The notes below the pieces were generated by a model. The model did no database searches, was not told the origin of the DNA, and was given only the letters and a program-made list of their open reading frames with translations. Both the position numbers and the translations under genes were made by a program. A DNA stretch of 64,000 nucleotides from Gyrodactylus bullatarudis (taxonomy: Eukaryota > Platyhelminthes > Monogenea > Gyrodactylidea > Gyrodactylidae), in NCBI GenBank assembly GCA_012064415.1, contig SSNU01000061.1, forward strand, positions 62,001 through 126,000, given 5' to 3'. Of this stretch, positions 15,001-24,502 are shown piece after piece (position 1 is the stretch's first letter; each line of letters opens with the position of its first letter).

Positions 15001-15307
15001 TATATCTGAACATAAACGAGATTTGTTGCTCCATAGTAAAACACATAAGCATTTGACTAATCAACAAGATAAAGATTCTATTCTGATTTATAATGATGGA
15101 CGAACATTTTCTGTTGTTCATTGGACTCTTTCTCCAGAATGTAGATGGCTTCTAGCTACAAATGTTAGTGTTCCAGCGATCGATATTATCTTGCAAAAGA
15201 TTGGATTCACTAAAGCCAGAAGTACCATACCCAAGTGGTTGCAGAGAGGAATAATGGATAATCTTGATCAAATTTTAGCCGGTCTCGTCGAGAGAAGTTT
15301 AAGATGA
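1..15307 (+). CDS. BLTP1: BLTP1 / KIAA1109 / Tweek bridge-like lipid transfer protein, C-terminal majority (5' end outside window)
   Basis: This family forms long hydrophobic grooves that move bulk lipid between membranes at contact sites, and it acts in endosome and synaptic-vesicle recycling. The frame is open from base 1, and the first exon runs to about 1172 with the family-like stretch GLPLYCDTLEYGWL. Dozens of exons follow, mostly joined by introns of about 50-65 bp, for example 4655-4717, which joins ELIR to TDWNFLST. The conserved C-terminus IPKWLQRGIMDNLDQILAGL ends at the stop at 15305-15307 and closely matches the vertebrate C-terminus. One intron, 12550-13158, is ten times longer than the others and contains a large hairpin. 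I estimate about 4,000 codons here, against about 5,000 in the human protein. I saw no clear frame break, but not every junction was checked. The call is firm; exon edges are approximate. Confidence 0.9.
12577..12777 (+). repeat. Left arm of a 201-bp inverted repeat (hairpin) inside a BLTP1 intron
   Basis: This arm is the reverse complement of 12830-13030. I see only two mismatches in 201 positions, near the outer edge and near the loop. The outer end begins ATAATTGAAAAG and the inner end is ACGTACATAGTAA. It lies wholly within the BLTP1 intron 12550-13158. Confidence 0.92.
12830..13030 (-). repeat. Right arm of the 201-bp inverted repeat in the BLTP1 intron
   Basis: This arm pairs with 12577-12777 around a 52-base loop (12778-12829). 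It ends CTTTTCAATTAT. The flanks show no obvious target-site duplication, so it could be a fold-back or MITE-type element or a recent inverted duplication. In the pre-mRNA it would form about 200 bp of double-stranded RNA. Confidence 0.92.
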
Positions 15308-16173
15308 ACTTTATTTATGAAAATCCGTGTGATACCACAAATAAACTATTTCTATAGTTTTCAATTTACTATAATAGTTGTATTTATAATTTCAATACTT
15401 TTTCCAAATACAAATATCAATCAATTTATTTTCTGTCATCTTTTCTCTTTTGTTACTGGGAAATCTGAATTGATTCATATGGGCTATGTAAAATAAACAA
15501 GAGCTCCATGAAAAGAGCTACATATAAACAGTTTTCCTTGAGTTAGGATACGTAAGTTACAAAATACAAAATTAAAATCCTTGATATTGGTAGAATGAAA
15601 TCTAAGGAAAAAGCCTCGAATGATCCTATTGACGAAAATTCGAAAAATATAAGTTGGAATTGAGAATCGGAACGTACTACGCATTTATATAAAAAATTCG
15701 TTGATCATTATAGAAAATTAAAAAAAAATCACATTTATTAATTATTTTTTTTATTGATTCTAAATGGCACAAAAGGAGAAAAAAATCATTCTCTTACAAA
15801 TAAAGTATTCACAACAATTTTTCGTTTCACAATTGCCAAGATAATTCAAACATTCTTCTTGTCCTAACAATGTCATATAAAAGAAAAGTTTCAATAACAA
15901 AATGATTGTAACGAGCATTTATGCTCCAGCAACTATTTTTAAAAATTTTATATTTATTTATAGCTTGAATTTATTGTTACTATTTCATCAATCATCAAAT
16001 TACATTGGCTTTATTGCACGTTTTACAATTTGAAAAAATGGAAATTCATTCGACCAATCACAATAATGAATTCATTATTTCCTCCAATTGGCTAGATTCA
16101 AAGTAAATATTTTCCCATATTTCTTCTTTAGCTTTAGAAAAATTTATATCAATATCAGAGATAACCCTTTTTA
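15308..16173. other. Intergenic gap between BLTP1 and Cys-loop receptor A
   Basis: This A+T-rich stretch holds the BLTP1 3' end and the upstream region of receptor A. Open frames on the minus strand around 15484-15684 have no start context, family resemblance or splice partners. I see nothing else in it. Confidence 0.6.
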
Positions 16174-17859
16174 ATGATTAAGATTTCAATATTTCACATA
16201 TTTTTATGCTGTTTTATAATAAATGGATTGGAAATTATATCAACAGAGAAAAGACTAACCAAACACCTGATAACGACTTATGAAAATTTTGGTAATATCG
16301 GTCTCCCTGTAGCAAACCATACGGATAAACTCAAAGTACAAATTGGCTTGACGATTCAGCAGTTCTTGGATGTAGATGAAACAAAACAGTTGCTCATTAC
16401 AAATGGCTATTTATCAATGGAATGGAAAGATCAAATTCTAATGTGGAATCCCGAAGACTATGGTGGCATTGATATCATTCGAATGGATGTAAATTCAATT
16501 TGGGTGCCTGATATAAGACTTTTGAATTTGTAGGATTATTATTTTTATAGTCTCCTTCCATTCATTTAGAGCAGATACAAGACTTAATATCTATAGAGAT
16601 AATCGAGCCACAATTAGTTATGATGGCAGTACGTCCTGGCTTCCTCAGTCTGTATTCAAATCAAGATGCACTATAGATCTTTTCATATTTCCATTTGATT
16701 CTCAAGTAAGAGGAAAATTTAATTATTATTCTCACAGGAATGCTTTTTAGATTTTGGTTCTATTTCTTACGATAAGAATAAAATTGAACTTTCTTTCTTG
16801 AATCACAAAGGGGTAACACTCTGTGAATACAGCCAGTCACCGGAATGGATGTTGAATTCGACTGAATATGTTGTGAGTTGAGCGTTCATTTATTTCATTC
16901 TCCTAGACTGCAGGGGCTGTTTTAACTCGGACCCAAGTTGTAAATGGAGAGAAAAAATATTTTCATTTTATCAGATTCATCGTCCGACTAACAAGAAATA
17001 GTTCATTCTTCGTTTTCACTCTAATCGTTCCATCACTGATGATGACAATGTTAACAGTGGTAACATTCTGGCTACCCCCTGAATCTCCAGCAAAAATGAT
17101 ATTCGGAATAAATAATTTTTTAGCCTTCTTCTTTCTTCTCATGGTCTTGGATAATATGACACCATCTGACATTAAAGAAGTCCCACTGATAGGTTGGTTT
17201 TCATAAGTAACATTTTTAGCAAAATATTTTTGTTTGAACATGATAATGCTGATATTCTCTTCAATCTTATCAGCGGTGGTTACTCATCTTTACTTTAGGA
17301 CCCATATACATGGGAGACCTCCAAAATTTGTCCGATGGGTAAGGAAATCAGTTATCATATGGTTTAGATAATTCTCGATAAAATTGGAAGATTGGTTTGG
17401 ATTCGTCAATATGTGCCCTCACTGGATGAAACAAAGAATGACAATAATGATTCTGAAAAGGAGGTCAAAGATCAAGATTGCCTTAAACTACTTCCGCCGA
17501 ATTATAGCTTCGATTCTGAATTGGCTAGAAAGGTACAAAATTCGAAATCGAAAAAAGCTAATGAATCAAATAGCTATGAGGAGGACAGTCCAGTTCTTCT
17601 CACAAAGTCTTCAGACTTTGAAAGAAACCTGAAAGAGACCAAACGAATTATGCATGTACTTGTTGATAAAATCAAAGAGAAAAAACGTAAGAGTCTCATC
17701 GGTGTCGAGTGGAGAACAACTGCCTTAATTCTAGATCGATGTTTTTTTGTTTGTCATGTTTTGACAGTAGTTCTAACAGTGGTTTCCTATATTCCATCAA
17801 TTAATAGAAGTATTGACTTTGCAGTTGTAAGAGACGTTGAACTTTGTAAATGTGAATAA
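16174..17859 (+). CDS. Cys-loop ligand-gated ion channel subunit A (nicotinic-receptor-like, non-alpha, predicted anion-selective)
   Basis: This is a pentameric neurotransmitter-gated channel subunit. Exons are 16174-16529, 16570-16705, 16738-16872, 16907-17192, 17220-17338 and 17368-17859, with introns of 40, 32, 34, 27 and 29 bp. The product begins with a hydrophobic signal peptide (MIKISIFHIFLCCF). The extracellular domain has the WVPD motif, and its Cys-loop of 13 residues between cysteines (CTIDLFIFPFDSQEC) is interrupted by the 32-bp intron. Four membrane segments follow, with a basic M3-M4 loop. The M1-M2 linker reads ESPAK, where cation-selective nicotinic channels have DSGEK. The changes Gly to Pro at -2' and Glu to Ala at -1' are the classic anion-channel signature. 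No vicinal Cys pair is seen in loop C, so it is probably not an alpha subunit. An AATAAA lies at 17929. The ligand is not known. Confidence 0.9.
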
Positions 17860-17928
17860 GATACAATTGATCTTCACAATAGATGTTACTTGCTCAACTT
17901 GTAATATTTCTAAAGATACTCAAGCATA

Positions 17929-17934
17929 AATAAA
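17929..17934 (+). promoter_or_regulatory. Polyadenylation signal of Cys-loop receptor A
   Basis: A canonical AATAAA lies 70 bases after the receptor A stop codon and before the convergent otopetrin gene. Confidence 0.6.
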
Positions 17935-17985
17935 TGTATTAAGGATTCAATTATTTATTAAAATAATAAATTTATTATCAATTTC

Positions 17986-20092
17986 TCAAACTATTTTATA
18001 CATGTCTGTCCAAGCTGTTGCTAGTTGTACAGTTGATTGAAATCTAAAGAATATGACCAATGGCAAAAGACCACATGTAATAATTTTCCATGAAAATGCT
18101 CCATAATAGTGAAGGTGAAGATTTTGATTCATGCCAATAATGCGAACTTCAAAGGAGTTCATCAGCCACAAGGTTAAATTTGAAATTAAAAGAAAGATGA
18201 TAGCTGATCTTCCGGGTTTCACTCTGGTCTGTTCATAACAATGAGGCCCCCTGGAGGCTATTTGGTTCAGGAAGATGAATTGAGAAATAGACTGAAATAT
18301 TTCAGCCAGACAAAGTCCCAAATACAAAAGAAGCATTTCCATTGAAGAATGTTTAACAAAGATACCTGCAATAAATGTATCTGCAACAGGAGTAAGCAGA
18401 AACAAAAAATATATTAGGGATCCCATGAAGCCAAGGGATAATAAGTTTAATTCAAAAAAGTTTTCGCCTTCTCTTTTTCGATAATCAAGTTCATTTATAC
18501 GGTAACAACCTATAAATACAGATATCAGGGAGGTTGATAAAAGGACTAGCTTTGAATATACATGACTCTTAAGAGCCAATATTTTTTCATTATTCTTAAT
18601 GAATAAAAAGAATAACGCCAAGGAAATAAAGCTAGCGATGCATTGAATGAGGCCAAGAAAGAATCCAGTGTGTGACTTTGAAAAATCACTATCAATTTCA
18701 GAAATATCATTCTCATTTGAAATTTTAATCTGAAAGTTAAAAAATAAATTTACCTTTCTACCATAAAAAGTTCGATGATAACAATGAACGGGACACGCGA
18801 CACGACTATATTTTATTGATTCGAGCTGGAAATTCATCTTTAGAGGATCAAAAATTGCTGAGCCAGACTCTAGAACAGAGAAATAGTTCATTATTTAACT
18901 TTACGTTTGAGTTTTCTTCTGATACTATTTTTTCTTCTGGCTCCACATTGCCGATTAAAGTTGTCCATGATACTCTTATCATAAGCATGATAGAGAATTT
19001 TAAAGAATATCGTTCCCATAATTAGACAATATTCAAAATTTAATGGATACAAAATATTCCCCAGAAAACTTATAAAAGGCTGTTTCATCAATTTACAATT
19101 AGACTTGATCCCATCTAAAAAGAAAAATTAAGAATATTGTAAGGGAAAAGGAAAAATCTACCATCAGTAATTGGGATTGACTCGTTGATAATTTCATGGG
19201 CTAGTGCATCTCTTGAATGAATTTGATGGGAATCAGTGTTGTTGTTGGCCAGGCCATCAGTGGAAATCATCATGTGATCATAAATTTCGGTGATAACTAC
19301 TCTGATCCAGTGACTGAAATTAGCCACTGTCAGATGAGTGAGGGCTAACTTTGTCATGATTGGATATATATTTATGGTAATCTAACCCATAGTTAATTTT
19401 AGTCTTACTCGGTGATATTTGAAAATGAAAAATGTCTGAAAGAGGACAAAGATGAAATTAATTGAAATTTTATAAATCCAAATGTTTCGGAAGCATGATT
19501 CATCTGGATTTTGAAAGTGATGAGCAACACGAAAACTATCATAGACCATAACTCCAAAAGCAAAAGTAATGCAGCCAAGTCTGAGATAAAGGTTGACGCC
19601 TAAAGGTCTCCACATGATATAGAATATATTGTTGAAGCCATCCTTGTCTTCAGGGAAAATCTTTTTGAAAATTTTAACTTGAATTTTCCTCAAATAGGAT
19701 GATATTCTACCTCGATGTTCTTGATTAAATGTTTGGTGATCATTGCTACTGCTGATGTCAGTAGTAAAACTGTCAGGCAAGTACGCAAATTCAAAGAATT
19801 TTATTTTATTTCTCCTTTCATAGATAACAATGAGCAATTGTAGGTAGCATAGAAAGATGAGAGATATAGTTCCTTGAAAGAAAAGAAAAGCCTAAAGTAT
19901 TTAATGGGGGTTACTTACTTCTCGAAATAGACCATGGTTGTATTCTTTTTCCCGTTGGGTTAGAGCATCCGATAGGGGTATAACGATTCCGAATCCCATT
20001 TCAAGCATGGCGAAAATAATTAGAAAATATTTAATACATTCTTCTCTACGATAAGATAATGATATATTTCGTTACTTTTTGGCAGAATCCAT
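17986..20092 (-). CDS. Otopetrin-family proton channel
   Basis: Otopetrins are 12-membrane-segment proton-selective channels. I chose the ATG at 20092 because a 30-bp intron joins MDSAKK to the first membrane segment, whose IIFAMLEMGFGIVIPLSDA resembles the family N-terminal helix. Family-like blocks follow: a Y..FR segment near 19520-19570, TVANFSHWIRVVITEIYDH near 19260-19345, NLTLWLMNSFEVR near 18125-18175, and a C-terminal GLLPLVIFFRFQSTVQLATAW that is close to the otopetrin consensus. The stop is at 17986. At least five small introns interrupt it; the one near 19340-19385 is about 42 bp and spans an apparent in-frame stop. The gene converges on receptor A. The family call is firm; I cannot place it in a named subfamily. 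Confidence 0.85.
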
Positions 20093-20770
20093 TTCTCAGT
20101 TTAAGAAGAAAGTATTTTCAATGAATGAATCTACATTGTACAAGCCTGATTTATTAAATGACTTGATTCGTGTCAGTGATGATCAGTGTGATCATTAATC
20201 AATAAGATGAATAGGCATGAATAAAAGATACATAAAATTTTATTTTCAAAAATTGATTTTCAAAATTATTCATCAAGCTCAAAGTATTTATCATGAGTCC
20301 ACTTTACATCTGATTTTCTTTCGTGACATTCATGGTTTGAACCTTTCCGGTCGCTTCTCTCCTTCCTATCCATGTGATAAGGTGATCTACTCCGATTCCG
20401 ATGCGTAGCTAAAACGTATTATTCAGTAAACAATAAATTGAAGAAATTTTTCAATTTAATCCTAGAACGAAATCTCGGGTTATTTTTCACCCCATTTGTT
20501 TTGAGACCCCATAAGAAAAATAAATATTTCGGACGAGGGTTAAAGAAATGGCAAAATCACCCGGGTGTGTGTGCACCGGATTGGTGAAGTGTAAATTTCT
20601 TATAATAATTCTTAACACATGAGAGATTTTGAAAACTTTTACACGGTATGACATTCTATGCTGAAGTTAAGTTTTGTACTATACATAATACACAATTTAT
20701 TTATTTAATTTAGTTAAATGTGAAAACTACCATTTAAAAATAAAAAGTTCTATTTGCAATCTAGATTTAT
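20093..20770. other. Intergenic stretch upstream of otopetrin
   Basis: It contains a block at about 20460-20600 that is richer in G and C runs than its surroundings (ctcgggtt, caccccat, gagacccc, cacccggg, caccgg). The remainder is A+T-rich. No convincing gene was found; a methionine-initiated frame at 20217-20408 has no supporting features. Confidence 0.5.
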
Positions 20771-21797
20771 CTACATTACTTTTATAGAATAGAATTTAAT
20801 TAATGATACAACAAAAACGTATTTCAACTCACATGTCCCGCTTGTTGCTGAATTTCGGTAGTTTCTAAAGTTTGGATTTTTGTTGTGATGATCTAGAGAA
20901 GATTCCTTGCTAACAGTATATTTACTTCTATCTCGAAATTTCCATTTTTTTGCCTCCACGTTGAAAATATATTTATATTCATCTGGCAAGATTTTTTGAA
21001 TAGAAAATGAGCTGAGACAAAATAAAGATCTTAGAGGATGCTGGGAAAGATCTCTGACATCTTCTTTTTCCATAATTTTTGCTGCCAACTCTTTCGGTTC
21101 ATGAATCAAATTCAACTCTGCTATATTTTTCAAGAGATAATTTTGAATATTTTCAGTCGAATCACCAGAATATTTATCCGAAGGATAGTAAATGATTTTT
21201 GATTTGGAGAAGTTAACGTGGTAAGGGAATTTAAAAGAATTAGCTTTCAAATCTATTCTATGGGATATTTTATGCAATTTTGGCGAATTCGGTTGAATTT
21301 TTCTTTCTATAACAATTGTAAGATCTTCAGCTAATCGATCAAGAGTCGAATCTGGAATTTGACACTGGCTAGTTAAAGCAAAGACAGGGAAGAAAACTTC
21401 TTTTCTCTCAACACTGCTACTTTGTGAGAGATATCTTTTGACATTAGCTAGAACTTTTGTAGTATAACTCTTAAATCTGGAATCAAGAGTGAGGTATTCT
21501 GGATTTGCAACACCTTGAAGAGATATGATTATAATCAAATTTCAACAAACTTCTTTCTGGAAACTTAATTCTTCTAAATTCATGATTGGGTTTACTACTA
21601 CTGTATTATCAGAATAAAGTAACAAACCTTGTAAGAGGATATTTTGTCCTGTTGACAGTCGCTGAAAAACTCTTGGAATTAAAACTGAATTATTATATAT
21701 AAAAATCAACCAACTTCGAAAAGTCAAATGGATATTTATGAGTTCTTCTTCTATCTGGATTGTATCTGAAATTTCTATTAAAATAATTTCTTTTCAT
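20771..21797 (-). CDS. Unrecognised protein with an arginine-rich N-terminus
   Basis: I do not recognise the family. The best gene model starts at the ATG at 21797 (MKRNYFNRNFRYNPDRRR). Three tiny introns of about 30, 27 and 37 bp then join three short exons to a long exon that runs to a stop at 20771. The frame stays open only if these are removed, which supports them, although their donors (GTTGGT, GTTTGT) are weak. The long exon encodes about 250 residues of mixed charge with no membrane segment, and the tail is again rich in Arg, Asn and Tyr (NPNFRNYRN). The two basic, aromatic tails suggest nucleic-acid binding, which is only inference. Its start lies 157 bp from that of PNPO on the other strand. 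Confidence 0.55.
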
Positions 21798-21954
21798 TAT
21801 ATTTATCTTATTATTAGCTTCACATAGACTCAAATCGTGGAAATGATAATTAATTAGATAACTTAGATAAATTAGAATTCAGTCTAGAATTTAGACTTTT
21901 ATCACAATTTTGAATTTTTCCCAATTAAAACAATCGTTCATTTATTGCTCAATA

Positions 21955-22709
21955 ATGTTTAAGCTGGTTTCTCGTACGAATTTGATACTGATACCTATTT
22001 ACAAAAGAATGCTGAATTTTGAAATTGACACTTCAGGTAACCGATTGGTTTTAATTTTTTTAAAGAAAAACGTGTTCCTTATCGTTCTGAAGAAGAACGG
22101 TTGCCTCTTAAAGTTCAATACGACAATCCATTCGATTTATTTAAAGAATGGTTCAATGAATGCATAGAAAAGAATGTTATGGAGCCTAATGCAGTCTGCT
22201 TATCTACATGTTCAAAAGAGTTGAAACCAAGCTCCAGATATGTTTTGATGAAAGCCTGTGACAGAAATCACGGATTTTTATTCTTTACAAACTATGACAG
22301 TAAAAAAGGAAGAGAAATCGCCGATAATCCTAATGTATCGCTTTTATTTTACTGGGAACCTCTTAAAAAACAAGTTAGAATTGAAGGAAGTGCAGTAAGA
22401 GTCTCTGATGACCTTAATGACAAATACTTTAATTCTAGACCTCTTGCTTCAAGAGTTGCTGCGATTTCGAGTCCACAAAGTTCTGAAGTCGTATCTAGAG
22501 AAATTTTTTTAGATGATTATAGAAATCTTTTATCAACTGCTCAAGACCAAGGAAACAATGTAATTAAGAGACCTCAAAATTGGGGCGGATTCCTCGTGAA
22601 GCCTATTAGATATGAATTTTGGCTTGGCCAATCTTCAAGATTTCATGATAGGCTATGTTATGAAATCAAAAATGATGAACAATGGAGATCCTTCTTCCTT
22701 GCTCCATAG
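21955..22709 (+). CDS. PNPO: Pyridoxamine/pyridoxine 5'-phosphate oxidase
   Basis: This FMN enzyme oxidises pyridoxine or pyridoxamine 5'-phosphate to pyridoxal 5'-phosphate, the active vitamin B6 cofactor. Exons are 21955-22036 and 22066-22709, joined by a 29-bp intron; the splice joins IDTS to EKRVPYR. Typical family segments are SSRYVLMKACD (substrate and FMN region), FFTNYDSKKGREIADNP, LLFYWEPLKKQVRIEG and the C-terminal FWLGQSSRFHDRL. The usual C-terminal Arg-Leu-x-Pro is altered: the protein ends in FFLAP, so the Arg is Phe. The length of about 241 residues is normal. Around the first exon there are other ATGs, but this one gives the longest consistent frame. It is transcribed divergently from the unrecognised gene upstream. 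Confidence 0.93.
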
Positions 22710-22807
22710 TCCATCCAATCAAATTTACTTGATAAATTTAACCAATAGTATTTGTTTTATGAGTTAATTCCATATAAAGAGGATTATTTCAAAAATTCTA
22801 TTCATAA

Positions 22808-24449
22808 ATGTCTATTCAGATAATAGGAGTTTTATTTCTATATTTTTCCTATGTAAATTCGGCTAAAAAGAGAATCTCCAATGAGCTGAAGCTAACTAGA
22901 GATATTTTGTCCAAATATGAAAATATCGGAATAATTGGTCGCCCAGTTGCAGATACCAAAAAAGAAATTAATATTTCTATAGGATTAGATCTAATACAAA
23001 TTCTCGAATTAGATGAAAATAGACAAATTCTGAAGACAAATTGCTGGTTAAATTACGTAAAAATATTTCTGTGACTTTTGTATAGAAGTGGAATGATAAC
23101 TTTTTAGTCTGGGATCCAAAAAATTATAGTAACTTGGATGTCTTGAGGGTTTTTTCTAACCAAATTTGGACACCTGACCTAAAATTATATAATTTGTGAG
23201 TTTTCAATGTAATGCTTTTAATATTTCAGTGCTGACGAAAGATTGAACGAACATCGCGATGCACGAGTCATTGTTAAAAGTTCAGGCGAAGTATTGTGGG
23301 TGCCCACAGCTCTTTACAAAACCACATGTCCAGTAGATTTAATTTTTTTCCCATTCGATCATCACGTAAGTAGAAATTTGTCTATTTCCCAAGTATTGTT
23401 ATCTTGAATTCGGATCTTGGACATATGATGCAGAGAAACTTTGGTTAATTTGGAAGGAAGGAAATGACTTTGTAGATTTGAGTAGTTATATGCAGTCAAA
23501 TGAATGGGCAATCCAACAAAATCATAATGAAGTAAACCTTGATGAAACTAATAAATTTAGACAAAATCTAAAATGATAAAGCAAAAAAGATCAATAAAAG
23601 TAGCTAAAGATGTTGTCACAAAGGAATTTAATTTGGTCAGATTCATTCTTCATTTGAAGAGAAACCCATCATTCTACATTTTCACACTATTAGTTCCGAG
23701 TGCTTTATTGTCAACACTTACTCTGGTGGTATTTTGGCTTCCTCCTGAATCTCCGGCTAAAATGATGTTTGGTAAAATAATTTAATTAAACATTAATTGT
23801 AGGTGTTAATATATTCATCGCATTCTTTGTATTGTTATGCCTTCTGTCAAGTTCAGTCCCAAGATCAGTGAAAAATTTTCCGTTGATAGGTAAGATTGGT
23901 GTATTTATGTTATTTTTAGGATCGTATTTTTGTCTTAATATGTGCATGATAACTGTATCAACATTTATCTCAACTTGGGTAATAAATTTATATTACAAGG
24001 ATAGTCAAGATAACATGAAACCGCCAAGGTGGATGAGAAAAGTAAATTTAGTTACATATGCTTTTGACACTACTCTGTAGATTTTTATTGAAATAATCGG
24101 ACAAAAAATGGGTCTGTGCAAAATTGATCGAAGAGAAAATATCTGCTATTCAGCCTATGTTGACTCGAGTGATCTCCAAAAGCAAGAGGATTCATCCAAT
24201 GGGAAAATGAAAAATCAGGGTACTTTAAGGGATAAAGTTGACACGATCAAAAGATTGGTTATAGCATATGCCGGCATACTGGATAAGAAAAACAAAGAAA
24301 GTTATATAACCTCAGAATGGCGGATATTAGCTATTGCCATAGACAGAACATTCTTTCTTGTTTATGTTGGAGTAATTCTTAGCTGCCTATTGATTGCATT
24401 TACTATGTCATCAAGAATAGAAGAATACGGCAATGATTTTATTGATTGA
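22808..24449 (+). CDS. Cys-loop ligand-gated ion channel subunit B (nicotinic-receptor-like, predicted anion-selective)
   Basis: This is a paralogue of receptor A, 6.6 kb downstream in the same orientation. Exons are 22808-23056, 23086-23195, 23230-23365, 23394-23531, 23561-23771, 23803-23889, 23920-24041 and 24081-24449. The seven introns are 29, 34, 28, 29, 31, 30 and 39 bp. A signal-peptide-like start is followed by WTPDLKLYN and a 13-residue Cys-loop (CPVDLIFFPFDHHYC), split by the 28-bp intron at the same place and phase as in receptor A. The M1-M2 linker is ESPAKMMFG, again the Pro-Ala-Lys anion-type motif. M2 reads VNIFIAFFVLLCLLSSSVP, lacking the usual nicotinic LLSLTVF pattern. M4 is near 24330-24405. 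No vicinal cysteines were seen in loop C. Only 53 bp separate its stop from that of SZT2. Confidence 0.9.
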
Positions 24450-24502
24450 TAAATGAAAAAATATGAATTAATAAAAATAATTTTTGATCTACATGTTACT
24501 CT

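Noticed and set aside
15484..15684. Minus-strand open frame of 66 codons downstream of BLTP1.
   Set aside because: No recognisable motif, and length is within chance for this base composition.
20265..20410. tRNA-like B-box (GGTTCAAACC on the minus strand).
   Set aside because: No A box, acceptor stem or anticodon arm at the right spacing.
16174..24449. The two receptor genes look like pseudogenes because of frequent in-frame stops and frame changes.
   Set aside because: Every break is removed by a 27-40 bp GT...AG intron, and the joined product keeps all family motifs including the Cys-loop.
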